Origin: 39-52-133 sp035531075
GTDB taxonomy: Bacteria > Pseudomonadota > Gammaproteobacteria > Burkholderiales > Gallionellaceae
NCBI GenBank assembly: GCA_035531075.1
Contig: DATKTO010000030.1
Location: 124,001 to 188,000, forward strand
Length of the DNA stretch: 64,000 nt
Reading direction: 5' to 3'
Of this stretch, positions 44,956 to 52,970 are shown in pieces. Below the pieces are notes generated by a model. It saw nothing but the letters and a program-made list of their open reading frames with translations, did no database searches and was not told where the DNA came from. Positions within the stretch are counted from its first letter, which is position 1, and every line of letters begins with the position of its first letter. Both the position numbers and the translations under genes were made by a program.

Positions 44956-46722
44956 CTATTGCCTGGGTAGGTGTGTGGCGTTGCGCTGTTCGATGAACAG
45001 GCTGTTTCCATGAGTTTTTTTTGCAATTTTTTTTGCGGCTGTGGCAGCGGCAGATACTTCGTGATGAGAGGAATATTTATCCGCAGTGATATGGCATGCC
45101 CCTATCGACAGGCTGACTAGCGGATGGAATATGATCTGGTTGTGACGATCTTCGCTTGTATAGCCTTTAGCAGCCAGGTGCTCCGGTTTGAATAACAGGG
45201 ACACAGCCTGTTCGAACGCATGCAATGCTTGTTCGCAGCGCGCCTGAAAATCGCGACTTTGCATCAATAGAATAAAGTCATCCCCTCCAATATGGCCGAT
45301 AAAATCCAGCTTTTGATCGCAGGCCCAGCTCAGGATGCGCCCGGCCAGTTGTATCATTTCATCGCCATGGCGATAGCTATATACATCATTGTAAGGTTTG
45401 AAGTTGTCCAGGTCGCAATAGCAGACGTGGAAGGGGGTTCCGGTTTGTAGCAGGCGTTCTATGTGCTCATTGATAGGTACATTGCCCGGAAGAAGAGTGA
45501 GCGGATTAGAGTAGCGGGCCGCTGCAATCTGCATCTGAGTCAATTCACGCAATAGATCCTGGCCGGACGCGATGCCGAGGTAACGCCCCTGATCGGTGAT
45601 AATGAAGCCATTGCTGAAATGACGCTCGTCCGCATCGGCAATAAAGTGCCCAAGTTCTTCGATGGGCATGTTCTTTTCCACTAGCAGGGGCTCTTGTTGC
45701 ATGGACAAGCTGCAAGGTTTTTTTCCGAGCAATTCACGTTGAAAAGGTTTTACAAAGTGCTCGATGAAGTTGTCGCGATTAATCAGGCCGACAGGTATGC
45801 CGTGTTGCACAACCGGAATGGCCCGTAACATTGGATTGGCAGAAAAGCGATCCAGCACGTGATCATTTTCCGTCTCGGGATAAACGGGCTCGATCTGACG
45901 CAATAGTTTTTGCGCAATCACTTTTCCCTGGGATGGAAATATGTTTTTTGGCAGCGCTGCAACTCTTCTGGCGCTGATAATGCTGCTTGTTTCTGTCGAG
46001 GGAAGCAGGGGCGGTGCAGAGGCGGGGCGAGAGATGAAATAGCCTTGACCCAGCAAAATTCCCAAATCTTTTATGGTCGATAATTCTGCATCAGTTTCTA
46101 TACCTTCGGCTATCACATGGGTGCCGCAGCTTTCGGCGATCAGCTGGATTGATTTTAGAAACTGCAATTTAATGGGGTCAGTGTCCACGCCCTGCACAAA
46201 ATGCATATCGATCTTGATGAATTCTGGGCGCAGCTCGGACCATAGGCGCAGGCTGGAAAAGCCTTCACCCAGGTCATCTATTGCAATTTGAAAGCCCATG
46301 GAACGGTAATGCAGCAAGGCGCTGCGCATACCGTCAAAATCGTAGGTGGGCTGATTTTCGGTAATTTCGATGACTACCCTTTCCGGCGGAAGCCCAAGCT
46401 CTTTAAGGAAGCCCAAAGTGCAGCCATTTTTAAAGCTGGGTTGAAGCAATGTTTGCGGACTGACATTCAGGAACAGGCTGCCAGGCAGGTTAAGGTGTAC
46501 AAAAGTCTCCAGTACGATTTGGCGGCTGAGCATCTCGACTTCAAGCGACAGATTTTGTTGTGCAGCCGCGCCAAATAAATTGATCGGGGAATGAAGCGGG
46601 CTATCGCTGGGACCGCGTATGAGCCCCTCGTAGCCATAGAACTCGCCGGTTGTTAAATTCAGAATGGGTTGAAACAGCGCGGTCAGCTTGCGTTGCTGAA
46701 TGATTTCGTAAAGTGGCGTCAT
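44956..46722 (-). CDS. EAL-CBS-GGDEF cyclic-di-GMP signalling protein
   Basis: 588 residues. The N-terminal EAL phosphodiesterase domain (about 1-245) has signature EGLIR at 32-36 (A to G in EAL), LFLNVSP, VIEITENQP, IAIDDLGEGFSSL and VIAEGIET, so the metal-binding acidic residues are kept. A CBS pair follows (about 270-400). The C-terminal GGDEF domain (about 420-580) has GGDDF at 479-483 in place of GG(D/E)EF. I chose ATG 46722, which has AGGAG upstream and starts at the domain edge; ATG 46815 with AGGA is a real alternative and adds 31 residues. No membrane segment, so cytosolic. Confidence 0.85.
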   Translation of the reverse strand: MTPLYEIIQQRKLTALFQPILNLTTGEFYGYEGLIRGPSDSPLHSPINLFGAAAQQNLSLEVEMLSRQIVLETFVHLNLPGSLFLNVSPQTLLQPSFKNGCTLGFLKELGLPPERVVIEITENQPTYDFDGMRSALLHYRSMGFQIAIDDLGEGFSSLRLWSELRPEFIKIDMHFVQGVDTDPIKLQFLKSIQLIAESCGTHVIAEGIETDAELSTIKDLGILLGQGYFISRPASAPPLLPSTETSSIISARRVAALPKNIFPSQGKVIAQKLLRQIEPVYPETENDHVLDRFSANPMLRAIPVVQHGIPVGLINRDNFIEHFVKPFQRELLGKKPCSLSMQQEPLLVEKNMPIEELGHFIADADERHFSNGFIITDQGRYLGIASGQDLLRELTQMQIAAARYSNPLTLLPGNVPINEHIERLLQTGTPFHVCYCDLDNFKPYNDVYSYRHGDEMIQLAGRILSWACDQKLDFIGHIGGDDFILLMQSRDFQARCEQALHAFEQAVSLLFKPEHLAAKGYTSEDRHNQIIFHPLVSLSIGACHITADKYSSHHEVSAAATAAKKIAKKTHGNSLFIEQRNATHLPRQ

Positions 46723-46842
46723 GATATTCTTGCTCCTGGATGCTGTGCGAGTAGCTGGTCTGGCTGGCTTTAATCGGGCCGAGATTAAGTCCTTGACTGG
46801 TGTTGTTGCAAACATACTGTCTGTCCTGGTGTTGGATGAATG

Positions 46843-46872
46843 GATGTAACAATAGACGGTTATTGTTACATC
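46843..46872. promoter_or_regulatory. Perfect 12-bp inverted repeat between the EAL gene and tpiA
   Basis: GATGTAACAATA (46843-46854), spacer GACGGT, then TATTGTTACATC (46861-46872). It sits in the divergent promoter region, 108 bp before tpiA and upstream of the EAL gene. It looks like a regulator-binding palindrome; no T-tract follows on either strand. Confidence 0.45.
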
Positions 46873-46979
46873 AGTATTACCAATGACCGATAGGGGATAT
46901 CGGCTACGGCAAGATTGACCATTTATCGTTTCAGCGGTAGGATGGCCGACTTTCGTGGCTACTATGGGGATGAGATCAA

Positions 46980-47732
46980 ATGCGTCGTAAATTAGTCGTC
47001 GGCAATTGGAAGATGTTTGGTCGCCTTGCGCGTAACCAGGCGCTGCTGGAAGGTGTATTGGCAGGCGTGCGCGATTTGCGCAACACTGATTGTGCGGTTT
47101 GCGTGCCTTATCCCTATCTCGCTCAGGCGCAATCCCTATTGCAGGGCAGCAATGTTGCATGGGGTGCCCAGAACATGAGCCATCACGACGAGGGCGCGTT
47201 CACGGGTGAAGTGGCTGCCGGAATGCTGGTTGAATTTGGCTGCGGCTATGTCATCCTCGGTCATTCCGAGCGACGTGGCTTGTATCACGAAAGCGATGAA
47301 ACCGTTGCGATGAAGTTTGATGCGGCAATTAAAGCCGGGCTTAAGCCTATCCTGTGCGTTGGTGAAACATTGGATGAGCGCGAAGCGGATGTGACGGAAG
47401 AAGTTGTGGCGCGCCAATTGGATGTGGTGATCGATCGCGTTGGCGTCAAGGCATTGGCAAAAGCTGTGGTGGCCTATGAGCCTGTATGGGCGATAGGCAC
47501 CGGAAAAACGGCATCGCCGGAGCAGGCTCAGGCGGTTCATGCCTTTATCCGTCAACGAGTTGCAAATCTGGATAGTCAGGTGGCGCAAGGCTTGTGTATA
47601 CTCTATGGCGGTAGCGTGAAAGCGGCTAATGCTTCAGAGCTGTTTTCCAGGGCGGATATCGATGGCGGTTTAATCGGTGGAGCTTCTTTGGTTGCTGAAG
47701 ATTTTGTGGCAATTTGCCGCGCGGGTAAGTAA
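46980..47732 (+). CDS. tpiA: Triosephosphate isomerase
   Basis: Interconverts dihydroxyacetone phosphate and glyceraldehyde 3-phosphate. The TIM barrel of 250 residues has catalytic Lys11 (GNWKMFG), His in ILGHSERR, Glu in VAYEPVWAIGTGKTA, and the phosphate loop LYGGSVKAANA. ATG 46980. It is followed closely by secG, a typical proteobacterial pairing. Confidence 0.97.
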   Translation: MRRKLVVGNWKMFGRLARNQALLEGVLAGVRDLRNTDCAVCVPYPYLAQAQSLLQGSNVAWGAQNMSHHDEGAFTGEVAAGMLVEFGCGYVILGHSERRGLYHESDETVAMKFDAAIKAGLKPILCVGETLDEREADVTEEVVARQLDVVIDRVGVKALAKAVVAYEPVWAIGTGKTASPEQAQAVHAFIRQRVANLDSQVAQGLCILYGGSVKAANASELFSRADIDGGLIGGASLVAEDFVAICRAGK

Positions 47733-47753
47733 ATAGTTTTTTTGGAGTATCAA

Positions 47754-48110
47754 GTGGAAACATTAGTCTGGTTTGTGCATGTAATAAGCGCTGTAGCGCT
47801 GATTATTCTGGTGCTCGTGCAGCATGGCAAGGGCGCTGACATGGGGGCCGCTTTCGGCACGGGATCGGCTGGCAGTTTATTTGGCTCAAGCGGATCGGCT
47901 AATTTCTTAAGTCGCAGCACGGCCGTTGCAGCCACCATATTCTTTATCACCAGTCTTAGCCTGACCTATATTTATGCCCGCCCAGTGCAAGGCGCAGGTG
48001 TGATGGAAAAGGTTGATGTCAGCAAAACTGTGCCGGAAGTTGCGCCTGTTACTCCTTCGGTACCAGGTAGCGATGCAAGTGGTTCGAAGTCTAAAGACAT
48101 TCCTAAGTAA
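47754..48110 (+). CDS. secG: Preprotein translocase subunit SecG
   Basis: Small accessory subunit of the SecYEG channel. Of 118 residues, there are two helices (about 3-22 and 52-72), the conserved QHGKGADMGAAFGTGSAGSLFGSSGSANFLSR loop segments, and a polar C-terminal tail. The start is GTG 47754, with TTGGAG 6-7 nt upstream; an upstream TTG (47742) lies within that ribosome-binding site. Confidence 0.93.
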   Translation: METLVWFVHVISAVALIILVLVQHGKGADMGAAFGTGSAGSLFGSSGSANFLSRSTAVAATIFFITSLSLTYIYARPVQGAGVMEKVDVSKTVPEVAPVTPSVPGSDASGSKSKDIPK

Positions 48111-48117
48111 AAAACAA

Positions 48118-48204
48118 GCGGAGTTGGCGGAATTGGTAGACGCGCAGCCTTGAGGTGGCTGTGTCCGTAAGGACGTGAGGGTTCGAGTCCCTTGCCCCGC
48201 ACCA
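48118..48204 (+). tRNA. tRNA-Leu (anticodon GAG)
   Basis: 87 nt including encoded CCA. The anticodon stem CAGCC/GGCTG encloses loop TTGAGGT, giving anticodon GAG. There is a long variable arm (TGTCCGTAAGGACGT), as in class II tRNAs, and a T arm with TTCGAGT. The acceptor stem GCGGAGT pairs with GCCCCGC, with an A-C mismatch at the fifth pair and a terminal T-G wobble. Location between secG and nuoA is common in betaproteobacteria. Confidence 0.95.
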
Positions 48205-48293
48205 AACATTAAGCCAAAGTTTTCTAGGCTTTGGTTGAAAATCATAAACTAGATTGCGCTGCATCCCATGATGCAGGGTAGGGAGGAATTCAG

Positions 48294-48650
48294 ATGTTGG
48301 AAAACTATTTTCCAGTCCTGCTGTTTATCATAGTCGGGCTGGCAATTGGCGTGGTTCCATTGCTGTTGGGCTGGATACTTGCGCCCAATCGTCCTGATAA
48401 GGCCAAGCTGTCGCCTTATGAGTGCGGTTTTGAAGCCTTTGAAGATGCGCGCATGAAATTTGACGTGCGCTATTATCTCGTCGCTATTCTATTTATATTG
48501 TTTGATCTGGAAATCGCATTTCTGTTTCCGTGGGCGATTGTGCTTAAAGAAATCGGCCTGTTCGGTTTCATTTCCATGATGATATTTTTATCGATCCTTG
48601 TTGCTGGATTTATTTACGAGTGGAAGAAGGGAGCGTTGGAATGGGAATAG
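48294..48650 (+). CDS. nuoA: NADH-quinone oxidoreductase subunit A
   Basis: 118-residue membrane subunit with three helices and the conserved KLSPYECGFEAFEDARMKFDVRYYLVAILFILFDLE segments. It is first of 14 nuo genes. A GGGAGG ribosome-binding site precedes ATG 48294, and a CTGCATC/GATGCAG hairpin (48259-48276) lies just before it. It overlaps nuoB by 10 bp. Confidence 0.96.
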   Translation: MLENYFPVLLFIIVGLAIGVVPLLLGWILAPNRPDKAKLSPYECGFEAFEDARMKFDVRYYLVAILFILFDLEIAFLFPWAIVLKEIGLFGFISMMIFLSILVAGFIYEWKKGALEWE

Positions 48651-49120
48651 AAGGCGTTCTTGAGAAGGGTTTTGTTACCACATCCCTTGATACGGTCATC
48701 AACTATACCCGCACTGGTTCTTTGTGGCCGATGACCTTTGGTCTGGCCTGCTGTGCCGTGGAGATGATGCATGCGGCAGCCTCGCGTTACGATATCGCGC
48801 GCTTCGGTGCGGAAGTATTTCGCCCCAGCCCGCGCCAATCTGACCTGATGATCGTGGCCGGAACATTGTGCAACAAGATGGCACCGGCCTTGCGCAAGGT
48901 ATACGACCAGATGGCGGAGCCGCGTTACGTGATTTCCATGGGATCTTGCGCCAATGGCGGCGGCTATTATCACTATTCCTATTCCGTGGTGCGCGGTTGC
49001 GACCGCATTGTGCCGGTAGATGTGTATGTGCCGGGCTGCCCTCCCACCGCCGAGGCCTTGCTCTACGGACTGATCCAGTTGCAAAACAAGATCAAACGAA
49101 CGAATACCATTGCGCGCTAG
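48641..49120 (+). CDS. nuoB: NADH-quinone oxidoreductase subunit B
   Basis: Carries the terminal [4Fe-4S] cluster N2 next to the quinone site. Ligands are Cys37, Cys38, Cys103 and Cys133 (LACCAVEM, GSCANGGG, PGCPP). Length 159 residues. ATG 48641 (MGIEGVLEKGF) is the family start and overlaps the end of nuoA; an in-frame TTG 21 nt upstream is not needed. Confidence 0.97.
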   Translation: MGIEGVLEKGFVTTSLDTVINYTRTGSLWPMTFGLACCAVEMMHAAASRYDIARFGAEVFRPSPRQSDLMIVAGTLCNKMAPALRKVYDQMAEPRYVISMGSCANGGGYYHYSYSVVRGCDRIVPVDVYVPGCPPTAEALLYGLIQLQNKIKRTNTIAR

Positions 49121-49127
49121 GATAGAC

Positions 49128-49775
49128 ATGGCTACTGATTTGAATCTATTGAAGACGGCATTACAGGAGGCGTTTGGCGGGCAGATCGTCAGCCTGGAAA
49201 GCAGCCTGGGCGAATTGACCCTAATGGTGAGTGTGCGTGATATGCAGGCGGTGTTGAGCCGCCTGCGCGATGATGCAAAGTTTGGTTTTGAGCAATTGAC
49301 TGATCTTTGCGGCGTGGACTATTCGACTTATGGCAGCGATGTAAGCGATGGTGGCGTTTATTTCAGTTCTGAAGCTTCAGCTCCTTGTGCCCTCAGACCG
49401 AGCCGTTTTGCCGTGGTTTACCAACTGCTGTCGATCAGCAATAACGTGCGTTTGCGCGTGCGTGTATTTGCCGATGACGATGCAATGCCCATGTTGCCCT
49501 CCGTGGTTGAGATTTGGCCGAGCGCGAACTGGTATGAACGCGAGGCCTTTGACCTGTACGGCATCATCTTCACCGGCCATCCCGATTTGCGACGCCTGTT
49601 GACCGATTACGGCTTTATCGGCAATCCCTTCCGCAAAGATTTTCCCCTGTCCGGCCATGTGGAAATGCGCTATGACGCAGAGCAGAAACGCGTGGTCTAC
49701 CAGCCGGTCAGCATAGAGCCGCGCGAGGTAACGCCGCGCATAGTGCGTGAGGACAGCTACGGGGGATTGAAATGA
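49128..49775 (+). CDS. nuoC: NADH-quinone oxidoreductase subunit C
   Basis: Peripheral-arm subunit of 215 residues with the signature NWYEREAFDLYGIIFTGHPDLRRLLTDYGF and terminal REDSYGGLK. It is separate from NuoD, as in most betaproteobacteria. Its stop overlaps an 18-codon open frame (ATGA at 49772), and the nuoD stub follows 45 bp later. Confidence 0.96.
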   Translation: MATDLNLLKTALQEAFGGQIVSLESSLGELTLMVSVRDMQAVLSRLRDDAKFGFEQLTDLCGVDYSTYGSDVSDGGVYFSSEASAPCALRPSRFAVVYQLLSISNNVRLRVRVFADDDAMPMLPSVVEIWPSANWYEREAFDLYGIIFTGHPDLRRLLTDYGFIGNPFRKDFPLSGHVEMRYDAEQKRVVYQPVSIEPREVTPRIVREDSYGGLK

Positions 49776-49820
49776 AAGTTGCTTCCTTGTCTTTCGCTGT
49801 AATAAAAAAGGTTGTGAATC

Positions 49821-49952
49821 ATGGCTGAAATTAAGAACTACACCATGAACTTTAGTTACGACCGCCCTGCGGGCTTAACTTGCTTGAGCAAGTTAGTCTC
49901 CACTGAAATTCATTGTGGGTGTGTGAAATATATTAAGTGTGGATTGATTTAA
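49821..49952 (+). pseudogene. Duplicate nuoD start stub (43 codons)
   Basis: ATG 49821 begins MAEIKNYTMNF, identical to the first 11 residues of NuoD encoded from 49955. The frame then diverges to an unrelated 32-codon tail ending in TAA (49950-49952). The two 33-nt copies differ at six third-codon positions, all synonymous. An AAGG-containing leader precedes the stub, at the spacing from nuoC expected for a genuine nuoD start. The tail contains GCCC-TGC-GGGC and a 9-bp perfect hairpin (49876-49895). Probably a relic of allele replacement or insertion; translation is possible but unproven. Confidence 0.75.
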
Positions 49953-49954
49953 CC

Positions 49955-51208
49955 ATGGCTGAGATTAAAAATTACACAATGAATTTTGGCCCGCAGCATC
50001 CTGCGGCCCATGGCGTGCTGCGCCTGGTGCTGGAACTGGACGGCGAAGTCATCCAGCGTGCCGATCCGCATATCGGGCTGCTGCACCGCGCCACCGAAAA
50101 GCTGGCCGAGCATAAGACTTACCTGCAGTCGGTTCCCTACATGGACAGGCTCGATTACGTCTCGATGATGAGCAACGAGCACGCCTATGTGATGGCGATC
50201 GAGAAGCTGCTGGGCATCGAGGTGCCGGTAAGAGCGGAATATATACGCGTGATGTTTGACGAGATTACCCGTCTGCTCAATCACCTGATGTGGCTGGGCG
50301 CGCACGGACTGGATCTGGGTGCGCAAACGGTGTTCTTCTACACCTTCCGCGAACGCGAAGCGTTAATGGATGCGTATGAGGCGGTGTCCGGCGCGCGCAT
50401 GCATGCCGCCTATTATCGTCCGGGCGGCGTGTACCGTGATCTGCCGGACAGCATGCCGCAGTACCAGGCCTCCAAGATACACAATGCAAAAGCCGTCAAG
50501 CGCATGAATGAGGCTCGCAGCGGTTCGCTGCTCGATTTTCTGGAAGACTTTACCAATACCTTCCCGAAGCACGTGGACGAATATGAAACCCTGCTGACCG
50601 ACAATCGCATCTGGAAACAGCGCACCGTGGGTATCGGCGTGATGTCGCCGGAGCGCGCCAAGGCGCTGGGCCTGAGCGGCCCTATGTTGCGCGGTTCAGG
50701 CGTGGTTTGGGATCTGCGCAAGCACCAGCCTTATTCGGTGTATAACCGCCTGGATTTTGATATTCCGGTGGGCGTGGAAGGCGATTGTTACGACCGCTAT
50801 CTGGTGCGCGTGGAAGAGATGCGCCAGTCAAACCGCATCATCAAGCAGTGCATCGCCTGGCTGCGCGCCAATCCGGGTGCGGTGATGAGCGAAAACCATA
50901 AAGTAGCGCCGCCTGCCCGCGAGGGTATGAAGGAAAACATGGAAGAGCTGATCCATCACTTCAAGCTGTTTACCGAAGGCATGCATGTGCCGACAGGGGA
51001 GGCCTATGCTGCAGTTGAGCACCCAAAGGGCGAGTTTGGCATCTACATCGTGTCGGATGGCGCAAACAAGCCTTATCGCCTGAAGATACGCGCACCCGGC
51101 TTCCCGCACCTGGCAGCACTGGACGAGATGGCGCGCGGCCACATGCTGGCCGACGTGGTCGCCATTATTGGAACGCAAGACATTGTTTTTGGAGAGATAG
51201 ACCGCTAA
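49955..51208 (+). CDS. nuoD: NADH-quinone oxidoreductase subunit D
   Basis: Quinone-site subunit related to NiFe hydrogenase large subunits. Of 417 residues, it carries NFGPQHPAAHGVLRL, DPHIGLLHRATEKL, SVPYMDRLDYVSMM and the C-terminal DVVAIIGTQDIVFGEIDR. ATG 49955 is the family start. It overlaps nuoE (TAATG). An extra copy of its first 11 codons lies 134 bp upstream. Confidence 0.97.
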   Translation: MAEIKNYTMNFGPQHPAAHGVLRLVLELDGEVIQRADPHIGLLHRATEKLAEHKTYLQSVPYMDRLDYVSMMSNEHAYVMAIEKLLGIEVPVRAEYIRVMFDEITRLLNHLMWLGAHGLDLGAQTVFFYTFREREALMDAYEAVSGARMHAAYYRPGGVYRDLPDSMPQYQASKIHNAKAVKRMNEARSGSLLDFLEDFTNTFPKHVDEYETLLTDNRIWKQRTVGIGVMSPERAKALGLSGPMLRGSGVVWDLRKHQPYSVYNRLDFDIPVGVEGDCYDRYLVRVEEMRQSNRIIKQCIAWLRANPGAVMSENHKVAPPAREGMKENMEELIHHFKLFTEGMHVPTGEAYAAVEHPKGEFGIYIVSDGANKPYRLKIRAPGFPHLAALDEMARGHMLADVVAIIGTQDIVFGEIDR

Positions 51209-51687
51209 TGTTATCCGATCAAATACAAACAAAAATTGACCGCGAGCTGGGCAAGTATCCGGCCGAGCAGAAGCAGTCCGCGGTCATGGCCGCGCTGCGT
51301 TTTGTGCAGGATGAAAAGGGCTGGATCGCCAACGAGGATATGGCTGATATCGCCGCCTATCTGGGCATGCCGCAGATGGCGGTGTATGAAGTCGCGACCT
51401 TCTACCACATGTATAACCTGAAGCCGATGGGCAGGCACACCCTCACGGTATGCACCAATATATCCTGCATGTTATGCGGCTCAGCCGACACGGTTGCGCA
51501 TCTCAGCAAGCGCCTGGGCATAGGTTTGGGCGAGGTGACGCCGGATGGCAAGTTTGGCTTGCGCGAAGGCGAATGCATGGGCGCCTGCGTCGATGCGCCG
51601 CTGTTCTCGATCAATAATAAAAAGTTATGCGGTCATCTGACCAGCGAAAAAATAGATCAAATTCTTGCGGAGCTGGACAAGCAATGA
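51208..51687 (+). CDS. nuoE: NADH-quinone oxidoreductase subunit E
   Basis: Thioredoxin-like subunit with the [2Fe-2S] cluster N1a. Ligands are Cys82, Cys87, Cys123 and Cys127 (VCTNISC; GECMGAC). The length of 159 residues is typical. It overlaps nuoD by 1 bp and nuoF by 4 bp. Confidence 0.96.
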   Translation: MLSDQIQTKIDRELGKYPAEQKQSAVMAALRFVQDEKGWIANEDMADIAAYLGMPQMAVYEVATFYHMYNLKPMGRHTLTVCTNISCMLCGSADTVAHLSKRLGIGLGEVTPDGKFGLREGECMGACVDAPLFSINNKKLCGHLTSEKIDQILAELDKQ

Positions 51688-52955
51688 GCGCACCTATTCT
51701 TCTCAATACCTCGCATTTTGACAAGCCGTGGACGCTGGAAAACTACCTGAAAGTTGGCGGCTATCAGGCGCTGCGCAAGGTCATTGAAAACAAAATGACG
51801 CCCGATGAGATTATTGCCGAAGTCAAACTCTCGGGTCTGCGCGGCCGCGGCGGTGCAGGTTTTCCCACCGGCCTGAAGTGGAGCTTCATGCCGAAGAACT
51901 ACGAGGGCGACAAATATCTGGTGTGCAACTCGGATGAGGGCGAGCCGGGCACCTGCAAGGACCGCGATATTCTGCGCTATAACCCGCACAGCCTGATCGA
52001 AGGCATGGCGATTGCCGCCTACACCATGAATGTGAAGGTGGGCTACAACTACGTGCACGGCGAAATCTATGAGGCCTATGAGCGCATGGAAGCCGCCTGC
52101 GAAGAAGCGCGTGCAGCGGGGTATCTGGGCAACAATATCCTGGGTTCGGGCTTTGTCTTCGATCTGCATAACCACCTCGGTTACGGTGCCTATGTCTGCG
52201 GCGAAGAGACCGCCCTGCTGGAATCGCTGGAAGGCAAGAAAGGCCAGCCGCGCTTCAAGCCGCCGTTCCCGGCCAGCTTCGGCCTGTACGGCAAGCCGAC
52301 CACCATCAACAACACCGAAACCTTCGCCAGCATTCCCTACATCATCTCGCAGGGCGGGCAAAAATTTGCCGATCTGGGCGTGGTCAACAGCGGTGGTGTG
52401 AAGCTTTTCTCCGTTTCCGGGCATGTCAACAATCCCGGTAACTTTGAAGTGCCGATGGGCACGCCGTTCAAGAAACTGCTGGAGATGGCAGGCGGTGTGC
52501 GCGGCGGGCGCAAGCTGAAGGCGGTGATACCCGGCGGATCGTCGATGCCGGTGCTGCCGGGCGAGATCATGATGGATCTGAACATGGATTTCGATTCCAT
52601 CGCCAAGGCGGGTTCCTATCTCGGCACCGGCGCGGTGATTGTGATGGATGAAACCACCTGCATGGTGCGCGCGCTGGAACGCCTGTCGTATTTCTATTTT
52701 GAAGAATCCTGCGGCCAGTGCACGCCCTGCCGCGAAGGCACGGGCTGGCTGTATCGCATCGTGCATCGCATCGAGAAAGGCGAAGGACGTGCGGAAGATC
52801 TGGATCTGCTGCTCAGCCTGTGCGAAAACATTGCGGGGCGCACCATCTGTGCCCTGGGCGACGCCGCTGCGTGGCCGGTACAGGGTTTCCTCAAGCATTA
52901 TCGCAGCGAGTTTGAATATCACATCGAGCACAAGCGTTGCTTGGTAAAAGACTAG
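51684..52955 (+). CDS. nuoF: NADH-quinone oxidoreductase subunit F
   Basis: NADH- and FMN-binding subunit with cluster N3. Of 423 residues, it has the GLRGRGGAGFPTG nucleotide motif, the CNSDEGEPGTCKDR FMN region and the cluster motif SCGQCTPCREG (Cys343, 346 and 349). ATG 51684 (MSAPILLNTSHFD) overlaps the nuoE stop by ATGA. Confidence 0.97.
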   Translation: MSAPILLNTSHFDKPWTLENYLKVGGYQALRKVIENKMTPDEIIAEVKLSGLRGRGGAGFPTGLKWSFMPKNYEGDKYLVCNSDEGEPGTCKDRDILRYNPHSLIEGMAIAAYTMNVKVGYNYVHGEIYEAYERMEAACEEARAAGYLGNNILGSGFVFDLHNHLGYGAYVCGEETALLESLEGKKGQPRFKPPFPASFGLYGKPTTINNTETFASIPYIISQGGQKFADLGVVNSGGVKLFSVSGHVNNPGNFEVPMGTPFKKLLEMAGGVRGGRKLKAVIPGGSSMPVLPGEIMMDLNMDFDSIAKAGSYLGTGAVIVMDETTCMVRALERLSYFYFEESCGQCTPCREGTGWLYRIVHRIEKGEGRAEDLDLLLSLCENIAGRTICALGDAAAWPVQGFLKHYRSEFEYHIEHKRCLVKD

Positions 52956-52970
52956 ACGGTTAGGTGAGCA

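Noticed and set aside
46723..47160. N-terminal extension of the EAL-CBS-GGDEF frame across the tpiA start
   Set aside because: It would overlap tpiA and run through the palindromic promoter region; domain homology begins just after ATG 46722.
48205..48293. Regulatory RNA between tRNA-Leu and nuoA
   Set aside because: There are two small hairpins (one CTGCATC/GATGCAG at 48259-48276), but nothing matching a known riboswitch or terminator.
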